DNA of 51,330 nucleotides from contig PLYA01000061.1 in the NCBI GenBank assembly GCA_003153315.1, positions 1-51,330 on the forward strand. The letters run 5' to 3'. Origin of the DNA: Bacteroidota bacterium. Lineage in GTDB: Bacteria > Bacteroidota > Bacteroidia > B-17B0 > Aurantibacillaceae. Numbering within the stretch: the stretch's first letter is position 1; each line of letters opens with the position of its first letter. Made by a program: the position numbers and the translations under genes. This document shows positions 1-9,163 of the stretch, in pieces. The notes below the pieces were generated by a model. The model was not told the DNA's origin. It was given only the letters and a program-made list of their open reading frames with translations, and did not search any database.

Positions 1-7
1 GCTTCTG

Positions 8-70
8 TACATGAGAGAAATGCTTTCTTACATACGAGAAATCATCATATACATAAGAGAAGCTTATAAG
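8..70. repeat. 21-bp tandem repeat array A (cut by window edge)
   Basis: Three consecutive 21-bp units at 8-28, 29-49 and 50-70 share the start TACAT followed by GAGAA or a near variant, then about nine variable bases. Bases 1-7 look like the tail of a further unit, so the array continues to the left of the window. It ends 45 bp before the NHL-repeat gene. It has the same unit length as arrays B to E but a different sequence. Confidence 0.75.
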
Positions 71-80
71 TGTTAAAGAA

Positions 81-110
81 TTGTCCGTGTTTTAACAATT
101 ACTATCTTTA
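81..110 (+). promoter_or_regulatory. Bacteroidota-type promoter of the NHL-repeat gene
   Basis: A TTG at 81-83 is followed after 19 bp by TATCTTTA (103-110), seven of eight matches to the TAnnTTTG -7 box. The box ends only five bases before the ATG at 116, so the transcript may be nearly leaderless. Confidence 0.5.
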
Positions 111-115
111 CAGGA

Positions 116-1429
116 ATGATTTTAAACCGAAACACCATGCGTTACCTCTATATAAGCCTATTATTAATTGCCGTCATCCCGAGCATAGTTAAGGGACAAA
201 TTATAACTACCATTTGTGGAAGTGGTACTGGCGGCTTAGGTGATGCTGGACAAGCAAGTGCTGCAGAATTAGGTATGCCAGCAGGAATAACTATAGATGC
301 GGCAGGCAATATCTTTATTGCAGATCAGGCCGCTAACAGCGTACGAAAAATAAATACTGCGGGTATTATAAACACAATTGCAGGTAATGGAACAGTTGGC
401 TATAGCGGAGATGGGGGACCTGCTACTGCAGCCCAATTATATGGGCCAACCGGAATAGTATGTGATAATGCAGGCAACGTATATGTTTCCGACCAATGGA
501 ATTTTTGTGTCAGGAAAATTAATACTAATGGTATTATCACTACCATTGCGGGTATAGCGGTACAAGGGTACACAGGAGATGGAGGACAAGCTACGGCAGC
601 AGAATTAAATCTTGTAAGTGGATTAACTTTTGACAAAAACGGGAATTTATATATCTGCGATAACGGTAGTAGTGTGGTAAGGATGGTAAATACCGCCGGA
701 ATTATTACAAGATTTGCCGGAACAGGCATTGAAGGTTATAGTGGAGATGGGGGTCAGGCAATTTTAGCCGAATTTGCTGCCCCCTCATGGTTGTCAATTG
801 ATACCATTGGTAATTTCTATATTTCAGATGAGACTAATAATATACGCAAGATAAATACAGCAGGAATTATAAGTACGATAAGTAATGGTTCTGGCATCCA
901 TCAATCTGAAGGACTAGCTTTAGATAAGGCAGGGAATTTATATGTTGCTGATTATGAGAACAACCAAATTGTAATGATTAGTCCCTTTGGAACTTTTGCA
1001 ACTATCGTCGGCACAGATACAGCGGGTTATAGTGGAGACGGCGGCTTAGCTACAGCAGCGGAATTATATGCACCTATTGGGGTAACATTTGATGCAAGTG
1101 GTAACTTATATATTGCTGATATGGATAATGGCGTCATACGTAAAGTAACTAATGTTGGGCAAGCAGCAGGCATAGAGCAGTTTGCAAATAGTAATGAGCA
1201 GATAACAGTTTACCCAAACCCAACTAAAGATGTGTTGCATATTGAAGGTATACTGCTAAATGAACCAACAGAGGTTGCTATTATAGATGTGTTGGGTAAT
1301 GCTGTTTATCATGCAACCTTTACAACGCAACATAATACCATAAACATAGCTGAGTTGAATAGCGGTGTGTATGTTTTAGAGCTTAGCAATAGTAAAGACA
1401 GGGTGGCTAAGAGGCTTATTAAGGAGTAG
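116..1429 (+). CDS. Secreted NHL-repeat beta-propeller protein with T9SS sorting domain
   Basis: Predicted secreted or surface-anchored beta-propeller. The product has an N-terminal signal peptide (hydrophobic stretch ending near VKG-Q), then about six NHL-type blades of roughly 50 residues. Most blades carry a GYSGDGG-AT-AEL motif and a later GN-YI-D-N--RK motif. From about residue 366 a type A T9SS sorting domain follows (VYPNP..., ending KRLIKE), which would be removed on export. The ATG at 116 is in frame with a second ATG at 137 (MRYLYIS), which gives a more typical signal peptide; either could be used. The ligand is unknown. It lies just after array A and is separated from the next gene by about 160 bp. 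Confidence 0.85.
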   Translation: MILNRNTMRYLYISLLLIAVIPSIVKGQIITTICGSGTGGLGDAGQASAAELGMPAGITIDAAGNIFIADQAANSVRKINTAGIINTIAGNGTVGYSGDGGPATAAQLYGPTGIVCDNAGNVYVSDQWNFCVRKINTNGIITTIAGIAVQGYTGDGGQATAAELNLVSGLTFDKNGNLYICDNGSSVVRMVNTAGIITRFAGTGIEGYSGDGGQAILAEFAAPSWLSIDTIGNFYISDETNNIRKINTAGIISTISNGSGIHQSEGLALDKAGNLYVADYENNQIVMISPFGTFATIVGTDTAGYSGDGGLATAAELYAPIGVTFDASGNLYIADMDNGVIRKVTNVGQAAGIEQFANSNEQITVYPNPTKDVLHIEGILLNEPTEVAIIDVLGNAVYHATFTTQHNTINIAELNSGVYVLELSNSKDRVAKRLIKE

Positions 1430-1449
1430 TTTCTTTAGCATAAGTAGTT

Positions 1450-1470
1450 ATTGCTAGGCGCGAGGCAATC
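1450..1470. repeat. Degenerate short palindromic repeat
   Basis: ATTGC at 1450-1454 and GCAAT at 1465-1469 bracket a GC-rich centre (TAGGCGCGAG). It resembles the better copies at 15605-15626 and 15673-15696 and is probably a decayed member of that dispersed family. Confidence 0.45.
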
Positions 1471-1590
1471 TTTATAAAAAACAGATTGTTTCAGTCATAC
1501 CTCCTTCTCAATGATGTTAGACTTAAAATCAACATAAATCTCCGGCAGAAATTCTATTTGCAATTCTAAATTAGGTTGTATCTTTATCGG

Positions 1591-2691
1591 ATGAAAAAAA
1601 TGACCCTTATCTGTTGTTTGCTTGTTGCGGTAAATGTGTTTTCGCAAAGCAAAGGTTTTGTAATTAACGGTACCATTAAAAAAGCTGCCGATAACTCCTA
1701 TATTTACCTTACGCATAAATATAATGATATAGCGATTATTGATTCTGCCTTGGTAAAAGGAGAGAAATTTACGTTTAAAGGTAAAACCCCGGAACCAAAC
1801 GTTTATTATATTACTTTAAAGAAAATTGAAAACCCACAACTTACTTTTTTTGTTGATAATACTAACATTACCATCTATGCAAGTATTGATTCTATAGCCT
1901 TTGCAAAGGTTAAAGGCGGTATTACACAAGATGAGTATGAGATTTGGCTGCAAATGCAAAACAAGTTTATGGCAACCCGCCAAGGGCTTGTTGTGCAATT
2001 TAACGAATATGGTAAGGCTGGCGACCAAACAAATTCCAAACGAATAATGGATACAGCCATGTTGCTTGAGCATGCTTTTGTAAAAGACATTGTTGGTTTT
2101 ATTAAAAAATACCCTAAATCCTGTATTGGCGGTTATATTATTTTTTCTGCCATCTTTGATTGGCCTAAAATATCCGAGTACGAGGAAATGTACAATGCCC
2201 TGTCTGAACCGGTTAAAAAATGTAAATTTGGTAAACTTGCCGAAGACAAACTTAATGCTACCAGAGGGGTAACCATTGGTTACCCGGCTATAAACTTTAC
2301 CTTGCCTGATGTGAATGGAAAGAATGTTTCTTTAAGCACCTATAAAGGCAAATATGTTTTGGTAGATTTTTGGGCAAGCTGGTGCGGCCCTTGCAGGGGA
2401 GAGAATCCGGCAGTAGTGGCGGCTTACCAAAAATATAAAGCCAAAGGCTTTGATATATTGGGTGTTTCTTTAGATAATAATAAAGACAAATGGAAACAAG
2501 CCATAGAAAAGGATAACTTAACCTGGACACATGTTAGTGATTTACAAGGTTGGAAATCTGAAGTAGCTCAAAAATATGGGGTAACTTCTATTCCGTTTAA
2601 TGTACTTTTGGATAAAGACGGTAAAATTGTTGCCAAAGCCCTTCGCGGAGCTGCCTTAGAAGCTAAGCTGGAAGAAATATTCGGCAAATAA
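1591..2691 (+). CDS. Periplasmic TlpA-like thiol-disulfide oxidoreductase with DUF4369 N-domain
   Basis: Predicted thioredoxin-fold reductase of the cell envelope. After a signal peptide (MKKMTLICCLLVAVNVFSQ) a DUF4369-type beta domain covers about residues 25-115. An AhpC/TSA-TlpA domain fills the last 140 residues, with the redox motif WCGPC (C265 and C268). A cis-proline segment (VTSIPF) and the usual DKDGKIV strand are visible. I chose the ATG at 1591 over an in-frame TTG at 1576 because it starts the signal peptide and because a TATCTTTA -7 box (1579-1586) occupies the upstream codons. The length of 366 residues is normal for this Bacteroidota family. The substrate cannot be read from the sequence. 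Confidence 0.88.
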   Translation: MKKMTLICCLLVAVNVFSQSKGFVINGTIKKAADNSYIYLTHKYNDIAIIDSALVKGEKFTFKGKTPEPNVYYITLKKIENPQLTFFVDNTNITIYASIDSIAFAKVKGGITQDEYEIWLQMQNKFMATRQGLVVQFNEYGKAGDQTNSKRIMDTAMLLEHAFVKDIVGFIKKYPKSCIGGYIIFSAIFDWPKISEYEEMYNALSEPVKKCKFGKLAEDKLNATRGVTIGYPAINFTLPDVNGKNVSLSTYKGKYVLVDFWASWCGPCRGENPAVVAAYQKYKAKGFDILGVSLDNNKDKWKQAIEKDNLTWTHVSDLQGWKSEVAQKYGVTSIPFNVLLDKDGKIVAKALRGAALEAKLEEIFGK

Positions 2692-2700
2692 GTATTTGTT

Positions 2701-2731
2701 TTGTAATAAAAAGAATGAATACCTATATTTG
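2701..2731 (+). promoter_or_regulatory. Promoter of tRNA-Ser
   Basis: TTG at 2701-2703, a 20-bp spacer, then a perfect TAnnTTTG box (TATATTTG, 2724-2731). The mature tRNA begins 11 bases after the box. This is one of the cleanest matches to the Bacteroidota sigma-A consensus in the window. Confidence 0.7.
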
Positions 2732-2741
2732 CCGCCGTTTT

Positions 2742-2829
<88 letters not shown>

Positions 2830-2833
2830 GTTT

Positions 2834-2867
2834 AAAAGGACTTAACTCAAGTCCTTTTTTAATTTTT
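2834..2867 (+). terminator. Intrinsic terminator after tRNA-Ser
   Basis: A perfect 10-bp hairpin, AAAAGGACTT (2834-2843) pairing with AAGTCCTTTT (2849-2858) around a 5-base loop, runs directly into a T-rich tail. It sits six bases past the tRNA. Confidence 0.9.
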
Positions 2868-2894
2868 GTTATTTTAGCAACCTAAATTTAATCT

Positions 2895-5800
2895 ATGAAC
2901 TTATTTAAAAAGATTATCCTTTTATCTTTCTTAATTCTTTACTCATCTTTCTTCCTTGCCCAAATCCAAACATTTCCTGCCAATGGCGCAGTTAATAATG
3001 TACATAGTTATTATGCTTTTAAAAACTGTACCCTTCATATAGATGAATCTACCACTATAAACAATGCTGTTTTGCTTATTAAAGATGGGATGGTGGTTGA
3101 TGCCGGAGAGAAAATAAATATTCCTGCTAATGCGGTAGAGTATGATTTAAAAGGCAAACATATTTTTCCTTCGTTTATAGAAATGTATAGCGATTATGGT
3201 ATGCCCGAAGGCAAATCATCGTCGCGAGGCTGGGGTGTCCCACAAATGGAAAGTAATGCAAAAGGCGCTTATGGATGGAATCAGGCTATTAAAGCAGATG
3301 CTGATGGCTATAAAGTTTTTACCAATAATAATGATAAAGCGGATGAATTGCGAAAGTTGGGTTTCGGCATGGTGCTTACTTCGCCTAAAGATGGTATTAT
3401 ACGTGGCAGCGGAGCATTGGTGCTGTTAAACACCCAGAAAAAAGAAAATGAAAACATAGTAAAAGACAAGGCCGCCGGTTTTTATTCATTTAACAAAGGC
3501 AGTTCTACACAGGATTACCCTTCTTCTCTTATGGGGAGTATTGCTTTGTTAAGACAAACTTACTACGATGCACAATGGTATGCCGCCAACAAAACCAAAA
3601 CAGAATACAACATCTCTTTAGATGCTTTTAATAACCTGCAAACATTGCCATCGGTATTTGAGGTAAGTGATAAACTGAATGCGCTACGTGCCGATAATGT
3701 GGGCGATGAGTTTAAAGTAAAATATATTATTAAAGGCAAGGGCGATGAATACCAGCGTGTAGATGATATACAGCAAACCTTTTGCAAGTATATTATTCCG
3801 CTTAATTATCCTGATGCCTATGAGGTGGAAGACCCTTATGACGCAGAAGATATAACCCTTACGGAATTAAAACACTGGGAAATGGCGCCTGCCAATGCAA
3901 AATTATTGCACGAAGCGGGAGTAACCTTTGCACTTACCACCGCCGATTTAAAAGATAAAGTAAAGTTCCTGAAGAACCTGCGTAAGGCCATTAAGTATGG
4001 TTTGAGTGAGAAAACGGCTTTAAAGAGCTTAACAACCATTCCTGCCGAAATGCTTGGTATATCTGATAAAGCAGGTGCGTTAAAGAAAGGAATGCTGGCA
4101 AACTTCTTTATCTCTTCTAAAAATATATTTGAAGATGAAGCTACCATATATGAGAATTGGGTAGGAGGGACTCCTTACCGTTTCAGTGATATGAATATGT
4201 TTGATATACGTGCGGAATATAAACTGATTTATAATTCTGCTACATATAAGATGGAGATTGATGGTAAAGATATTGATAAACCAACTGCTTCTATTATTTT
4301 AAAAGATACCACTAAGACCACGCTTAACATTACTTTTAAGAACAATAACCTTGTTTTTAATTTCAATAAAGATTCTGTTACACTGGATAGATTTGATTTG
4401 AATTATAATACCAAAGATTCTTCCTTCACAGGAAAAGGACAATCTTCCGATAGTAAATGGTACGACGCAAGCCTTGTAAAAAAAGGTCCTTTAAAACCTG
4501 CTGCAAAAGACAGCACTAAAAACAAAAAAGATAAAAAGGATGAAGAACCTGTTTATGGCGAAGTCTTTTATCCCTTTACATCTTTTGGCAGACCAGAGAA
4601 ACACGAGAATATTATTAGTAGATATAAAAACCGCCTAGACGCTATCCTGATTAAAAATGCAACAGTATGGACAAACGAATCGGATACTGTTTTAAAAGAG
4701 TATGATGTGTATATTGTAGAAGGAAAAATTGTACGCATTGCACCAAACATTGATACACCCAAAGGAGCTTTTGCCAAAAAGATTGATGCAAAAGGCAAGC
4801 ACTTAACTGCCGGTATTATTGATGAACATAGCCATATTGCCATCAGCGAGGGAGTGAACGAGGGCACACAAGCAAGTAGCGCCGAAGTTAGAATTGGCGA
4901 TGTAGTTAACAGCGAGGATATCAATATCTACCGCCAATTGTCGGGTGGAATTACCTGTGCGCAACTACTGCATGGTTCGGCAAACCCTATTGGCGGCCAG
5001 TCTCAGATAATTAAACTGCGTTGGGGTCTATCACCTGATGCAATGAAATATGAGAAAGCGCCAGGCTTTATAAAGTTTGCTTTGGGTGAGAATGTAAAGC
5101 AAAGCAACTGGGGCGATTTTAATACCGTTCGTTTCCCGCAAACACGTATGGGTGTAGAGCAAGTATATTACGATCACTTTACCCGTGCCAAAGAATATGA
5201 GAAAGCCATGAATGCTTTTGCACTCTCGAAAACCGCGGGTGCAGCTCCCCGCCGCGATTTGGAACTGGATGCGCTGGTAGAAATTCTGCATGATAAACGC
5301 CATATTACCTGTCACTCGTATGTGCAGTCAGAAATTAATATGCTTATACATACCGCAGATAGTATGGGCTTTAAGATTAATACCTTCACGCATATTCTGG
5401 AAGGATATAAAGTGGCCGATAAATTAAAATCGCATAACATTGCTGCTTCTACCTTTGCTGATTGGTGGGCTTATAAGTTTGAGGTAATGGAAGCCATACC
5501 TTATAACGCTGCATTATTAACAAAAATGGGTGTGGTTACTGCAGTTAACAGCGATGATGCCGAGATGGGCAGACGCTTAAATCAGGAAGCAGCTAAAGCA
5601 ATTAAATATGGCGGATTAAGCGAAACAGAAGCCCTTAAACTAGCCACGCTTAACCCCGCTAAAATGCTGCATATAGATGATAAAGTAGGAAGCATTAAAG
5701 TAGGCAAGGTAGCCGATGTGGTATTGTGGACGGATAATCCCTTATCCATAAATGCCAAGGTAGATAAAACTATTATCGACGGTATTATATATTACGATGC

Positions 5801-5954
5801 CGATGAAGACCTTAAAATGCGCGAGGAGCTGGCTAAAGAGCGTGCCCGAATCATTCAGAAAATGATTAAAGAAAAGCAGGGCGGCGCACCCACACAAAAG
5901 CACGAACGCAAAAAACCCAAGCTCTACCATTGCGATACTATGGGTAATGAATAA
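2895..5954 (+). CDS. Exported double-domain amidohydrolase (imidazolonepropionase-like)
   Basis: A 1019-residue exported hydrolase of the metal-dependent amidohydrolase superfamily. It has a signal peptide (residues 1-23, ending LAQ) and two tandem amidohydrolase modules. The C-terminal module keeps the metal site: H645 and H647 (DEHSH), H807, H833 (FTHILEG) and D887 (NSDDAE). The N-terminal module has the matching beta frame (GKHIFPSFIEMYSDYG) but lacks the HxH, so it is probably structural. A charged KKDKKDEEP linker lies near residue 540 and a basic tail closes the protein. The family acts on cyclic amides or peptides; the substrate is unknown. It follows the tRNA terminator and is transcribed alone. 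Confidence 0.85.
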   Translation: MNLFKKIILLSFLILYSSFFLAQIQTFPANGAVNNVHSYYAFKNCTLHIDESTTINNAVLLIKDGMVVDAGEKINIPANAVEYDLKGKHIFPSFIEMYSDYGMPEGKSSSRGWGVPQMESNAKGAYGWNQAIKADADGYKVFTNNNDKADELRKLGFGMVLTSPKDGIIRGSGALVLLNTQKKENENIVKDKAAGFYSFNKGSSTQDYPSSLMGSIALLRQTYYDAQWYAANKTKTEYNISLDAFNNLQTLPSVFEVSDKLNALRADNVGDEFKVKYIIKGKGDEYQRVDDIQQTFCKYIIPLNYPDAYEVEDPYDAEDITLTELKHWEMAPANAKLLHEAGVTFALTTADLKDKVKFLKNLRKAIKYGLSEKTALKSLTTIPAEMLGISDKAGALKKGMLANFFISSKNIFEDEATIYENWVGGTPYRFSDMNMFDIRAEYKLIYNSATYKMEIDGKDIDKPTASIILKDTTKTTLNITFKNNNLVFNFNKDSVTLDRFDLNYNTKDSSFTGKGQSSDSKWYDASLVKKGPLKPAAKDSTKNKKDKKDEEPVYGEVFYPFTSFGRPEKHENIISRYKNRLDAILIKNATVWTNESDTVLKEYDVYIVEGKIVRIAPNIDTPKGAFAKKIDAKGKHLTAGIIDEHSHIAISEGVNEGTQASSAEVRIGDVVNSEDINIYRQLSGGITCAQLLHGSANPIGGQSQIIKLRWGLSPDAMKYEKAPGFIKFALGENVKQSNWGDFNTVRFPQTRMGVEQVYYDHFTRAKEYEKAMNAFALSKTAGAAPRRDLELDALVEILHDKRHITCHSYVQSEINMLIHTADSMGFKINTFTHILEGYKVADKLKSHNIAASTFADWWAYKFEVMEAIPYNAALLTKMGVVTAVNSDDAEMGRRLNQEAAKAIKYGGLSETEALKLATLNPAKMLHIDDKVGSIKVGKVADVVLWTDNPLSINAKVDKTIIDGIIYYDADEDLKMREELAKERARIIQKMIKEKQGGAPTQKHERKKPKLYHCDTMGNE

Positions 5955-6015
5955 TTAAATTTAAAGATTAATGTAAAGGAGCTGAGGTATTAATAGATAA
6001 ATATTGCAAATAAGG

Positions 6016-6333
6016 TTATTCTCCTCTAAACCCTTGTTTACCTATAAGTATTTCAAAGTATAACTTAAAGTCTCCTTTCAGGCTCATCCAGGGATATTTA
6101 AAGGTGGCGGGTTTGTTGTGTTCTATAAAAAAATGCCCTATCCATGCAAAAAAATAGGCGCAAATAGCACCTTCGCCTGCTAAAATTGGTTGCTGTTTCA
6201 TTATAGCCAACACTACTAATACTAAAAACAATGTAGTACCTATAAAATGAGTAATTCGTGTCCCTGGTTTTTTGTGTTGCTCTAAATAAAAAGGGTAAAA
6301 TTCTTTAAAGGTTTTGTATTCTTTTTCTTCCAT
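6016..6333 (-). CDS. DUF962/Mpo1-like small membrane protein
   Basis: A 105-residue protein with the hallmarks of the DUF962 (Mpo1/YGL010w) family: an N-terminal FYPFYLEQHKKPGTRITHFIG block, a hydrophobic hairpin (LFLVLVVLAIM, then AYFFAWIGHFFIEH) and the conserved NKPATFKYPWMSLKGD segment. The yeast member is an iron-dependent dioxygenase of fatty-acid alpha-oxidation, and the conserved His residues (H20, H29, H66, H71 region) fit such a site. A bacterial role is inference only. It is convergent with the amidohydrolase and divergent from the next gene. Confidence 0.8.
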   Translation of the reverse strand: MEEKEYKTFKEFYPFYLEQHKKPGTRITHFIGTTLFLVLVVLAIMKQQPILAGEGAICAYFFAWIGHFFIEHNKPATFKYPWMSLKGDFKLYFEILIGKQGFRGE

Positions 6334-6415
6334 TTAAGTTATTTGAGTATTGTAAAGATATGAAATGCAATATTTCTATTGCAAGAAATAAAAAACAAAA
6401 TCTATTAGTGTTGCT

Positions 6416-6423
6416 TACTTTTG
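6416..6423 (+). promoter_or_regulatory. -7 box of the 115-residue membrane protein gene
   Basis: A perfect TAnnTTTG box (TACTTTTG) ends four bases before the ATG at 6428, which implies a leaderless or nearly leaderless mRNA. No convincing -33 TTTG is seen at 17-23 bp. Confidence 0.5.
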
Positions 6424-6427
6424 CATA

Positions 6428-6775
6428 ATGAAAAAATCAAGATTTAAAGAACTGCCACCTAAGAAACATTTTTATAATAAGCTGCTCATTAATTTAATTA
6501 TAGCGCTTATTCTGATTGTTATCTCTTTAGGTGTGGGTGTGTGGGGTTATCATTGTTTTATGCATTTAGGTTTTTACGATTCTCTTATAAACGCATCTAT
6601 GATATTAAGCGGTATGGGACCAGTTGACCATGCCGATACGGATGGGGCTAAACTATTTGCTTCGGTTTATGCTATTTATAGCGGCATTGCCTTCATTAGC
6701 AGTATGGCTTTTTTATTTGTTCCTATCGTACATCGTTTCTTACATAAGATGCACTTGGATATTGAGAGTGAATAA
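6428..6775 (+). CDS. Small two-helix membrane protein of unknown function
   Basis: A 115-residue protein with a basic N-terminus and two predicted transmembrane segments (LLINLIIALILIVISLGVGV around residues 20-40, and IYSGIAFISSMAFLFVPIV around 82-100). Between them lies a loop with AxMILSGMGPVDHADTDGAKLFAS, which resembles the pore-loop spacing of two-TM ion-channel-like proteins but without a recognisable TVGYG filter. I do not recognise a family with confidence. It is upstream of frr but has a 66-bp gap and frr has its own -7 box. Confidence 0.7.
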   Translation: MKKSRFKELPPKKHFYNKLLINLIIALILIVISLGVGVWGYHCFMHLGFYDSLINASMILSGMGPVDHADTDGAKLFASVYAIYSGIAFISSMAFLFVPIVHRFLHKMHLDIESE

Positions 6776-6816
6776 ACCTTGGATTGCGAAGGAACGTCAC
6801 ACTAACTAAAAAACAT

Positions 6817-6824
6817 TATTTTTG
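6817..6824 (+). promoter_or_regulatory. -7 box upstream of frr
   Basis: A perfect TAnnTTTG match (TATTTTTG) 17 bases before the frr start codon. No -33 element at the usual distance. Confidence 0.5.
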
Positions 6825-6841
6825 CGTAAATTATTTAAGCT

Positions 6842-7411
6842 ATGAACCCCGAAGTAAAAAAAGTATATGATGCCGCAGAAGGTTTAATGACTGATGCCAT
6901 TAATTATTTAGAAAGCGAACTTGCAAAAATACGTGCCGGCAAAGCCAACCCCGCCATATTTGATAATGTTTCGGTAGATTATTACGGAACAAAAATGCCG
7001 ATTAACCAAACCGCAAATATAAATACACAAGATGCCCGCACCTTGGTAATTCAACCTTGGGAAAAAGCTATGCTTCAACCAATTGAAAAAGCTATACAAG
7101 CTGCAAACTTGGGACTTAACCCTCAGAATGACGGTGTATTGATTCGTATTTCCGTTCCACCTTTAACAGAAGAACGCAGAAGAGATTTGGTAAAAAAAGC
7201 CAAACAGGAAGCTGAAGATGCTAAAGTAGGTATTAGAGCTGCGCGCAAAGATGCCATGGAAGAAATTAAAAAACTAAAAGCCGCTAAAGCCCCTTTGCCT
7301 GAAGATGAAGCTAAAGAAGCCGAAACAAAAATACAAGCCCTTACCGACCTTTATGTAAACAAATGCGATAAGCATTTAGAAAATAAAGAAAAAGAAATTA
7401 TGACAGTTTAA
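6842..7411 (+). CDS. frr: Ribosome recycling factor
   Basis: A 189-residue ribosome recycling factor that splits post-termination ribosomes together with EF-G. The family motifs are present: the KIRAGKANPAIFDNVSVDYYG block near the N-terminus, PLNQ-like INQTANI, and the C-terminal ISVPPLTEERRRDLVKKAKQ helix. The length is usual for the family. It is first in a likely operon: the 3-hydroxyacyl-CoA dehydrogenase starts 9 bp after the stop. Confidence 0.97.
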   Translation: MNPEVKKVYDAAEGLMTDAINYLESELAKIRAGKANPAIFDNVSVDYYGTKMPINQTANINTQDARTLVIQPWEKAMLQPIEKAIQAANLGLNPQNDGVLIRISVPPLTEERRRDLVKKAKQEAEDAKVGIRAARKDAMEEIKKLKAAKAPLPEDEAKEAETKIQALTDLYVNKCDKHLENKEKEIMTV

Positions 7412-7420
7412 TTTCGGATA

Positions 7421-8593
7421 ATGGAATTAAACTCAAAAGCCGTTATTGGTATTGTTGGTTCGGGTGCTATGGGCAATGGAATTGCACAGGTAGCTGCTAT
7501 GGCAAGTCATAAAGTTATCCTGTATGATAACAATGCTACTTCGATTCAAAAAGCAAAACAAAACTTAGTTGGCACACTTTCTAAATTAGTTGAGAAACAA
7601 AAAATAACCCAACAGAAAAGTGATGAAGTAACCAACCTGATTACGTTTACCGAAACTATTGATGACTTAAAGCCCTGTAACTTAATAATTGAAGCTATTG
7701 TAGAAAACCTGGATATAAAGAAGCAAGTATTTTCTCAATTGGAAAAAATTACAGAAGGTAAATGTGTACTGGCTACCAATACATCTTCTTTATCGGTTAC
7801 TTCTATTGCAGCCGCGTGTGTTAATCCTAGACAGGTTTTAGGTATACACTTCTTTAATCCTGCTCCGCTTATGCCTTTGGTAGAAATTATTCCGGGCATT
7901 GCAACAGATAATACCGTTACGCAATCTTGCAAAACACTGATAGAAAGTTGGGGTAAACTGCCTGTGCTTTGTAAAGACACTCCGGGTTTTATTGTAAACA
8001 GAATTGCCCGTCCGTTTTATGGCGAAGCGATGAAGATATACGAGGAAGGTATTGCGGATATAGCTACTATTGATTGGGCAATAAAAGAAATAGGCGGTTT
8101 TAAAATGGGGCCATTTGAGCTGACTGATTTAATAGGGCATGATGTTAACTATACCGTTACAGAAACAGTTTGGAAACAATTTTATTTCGACCCTCGTTAT
8201 AGGCCTAACCTTTGTCAGAAACGTTTGGTAGAAGCAGGCTTTTATGGAAGAAAGAGTAACAAAGGTTTTTATGATTACTCACTTGCTGAAATGCCACAGC
8301 CTAAAAAGGATACAGCATTAGGAAAAGAATTATTTACCCGCATTATTGCTATGCTGATTAATGAAGCTGCTAATGCACTTTATCTTAATATAGGTAGTAA
8401 AGAAGATATTGACCTTGCCATGACCAAAGGTGTTAACTATCCTAAAGGCCTTTTAAAATGGGCAGATGAAATTGGTATTGAAACTATCTATCAGCAATTA
8501 AAACAATTACAAACTGATTATGGTGACGATAGATACCGTCCGAGTATTTTACTAAAGCGTATGGCAGCAGAAGGTAAAAAGTTCTGGAATTAA
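7421..8593 (+). CDS. 3-hydroxyacyl-CoA (3-hydroxybutyryl-CoA) dehydrogenase
   Basis: NAD-dependent oxidation of 3-hydroxyacyl-CoA to 3-ketoacyl-CoA in beta-oxidation or butanoate metabolism. The N-terminal Rossmann motif [14 protein letters not shown] is at residues 10-23. The catalytic segment [14 protein letters not shown] supplies the active-site His, the Asn follows in [10 protein letters not shown], and a helical 3HCDH C-domain comes next. The protein has 390 residues, about 100 longer than the minimal enzyme, because a second 3HCDH_C-like repeat (residues about 300-390, with [18 protein letters not shown]) is present, as in PaaH-type enzymes. It lies 12 bp before the NTF2-like gene. Confidence 0.93.
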   Translation: MELNSKAVIGIVGSGAMGNGIAQVAAMASHKVILYDNNATSIQKAKQNLVGTLSKLVEKQKITQQKSDEVTNLITFTETIDDLKPCNLIIEAIVENLDIKKQVFSQLEKITEGKCVLATNTSSLSVTSIAAACVNPRQVLGIHFFNPAPLMPLVEIIPGIATDNTVTQSCKTLIESWGKLPVLCKDTPGFIVNRIARPFYGEAMKIYEEGIADIATIDWAIKEIGGFKMGPFELTDLIGHDVNYTVTETVWKQFYFDPRYRPNLCQKRLVEAGFYGRKSNKGFYDYSLAEMPQPKKDTALGKELFTRIIAMLINEAANALYLNIGSKEDIDLAMTKGVNYPKGLLKWADEIGIETIYQQLKQLQTDYGDDRYRPSILLKRMAAEGKKFWN

Positions 8594-8605
8594 TCCTTTA
8601 CTTAA

Positions 8606-9085
8606 ATGGCCAACGCAGAACTTATTACAACCTTTTATGAATCTTTTGCTAATGGAGATGCAGAGGGAATGGTTGCTTGTTACCATGATAATATTCAGTT
8701 TCAAGACCCTGCTTTTGGAACCTTAAAGAATGAAGATGTAAAAAATATGTGGCGAATGCTGATTGAAAGAAGTAAAGGGGAGATTAAACTTTCATTTAGT
8801 AATGTTCAGGCGAATGAAAAAACCGGAAGTTCCAATTGGAGGGCAGAATATGTTTTTAGTGCAACAAACAGAAAAGTAATTAATATAATATCGGCTGAGT
8901 TTGAATTTAAAGACGGTAAGATTATTAAACACACAGATAGCTTTGATATATATAAATGGTCGCAGCAAGCTTTTGGATTAAAAGGTTATCTATTAGGTTG
9001 GACTTCTTTTATGCAACATAAAATACAGCAACAATCTAATTCCTTATTAAAAAAGTATACCGCAAATAAAGCTGTAAGTAGTTAA
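8606..9085 (+). CDS. NTF2-like (SnoaL-type) protein
   Basis: A 159-residue cone-fold protein. The N-terminus (FYESFANGDAEGMVACYHDNIQFQDPAFGTLKN) is the typical start of NTF2/SnoaL ketosteroid-isomerase-like proteins, and the I-AEFEFKDGKIIKHTDSFDIYKWSQQAFG strand-turn pattern continues the fold. These proteins often bind or isomerise small polycyclic or acyl substrates; no specific activity can be assigned. Position 12 bp after the 3-hydroxyacyl-CoA dehydrogenase suggests co-transcription. Confidence 0.8.
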   Translation: MANAELITTFYESFANGDAEGMVACYHDNIQFQDPAFGTLKNEDVKNMWRMLIERSKGEIKLSFSNVQANEKTGSSNWRAEYVFSATNRKVINIISAEFEFKDGKIIKHTDSFDIYKWSQQAFGLKGYLLGWTSFMQHKIQQQSNSLLKKYTANKAVSS

Positions 9086-9163
9086 TTAAAATTTTCCATT
9101 CTATCTTCCTTACAATCTTTTTCTATTTTTACTTGTTATTTACTTTATTGTAATTGGATATTT

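Noticed and set aside
400..729. Minus-strand open frame inside the NHL-repeat gene
   Set aside because: It is the shadow of the repetitive coding frame on the other strand and has no independent support.
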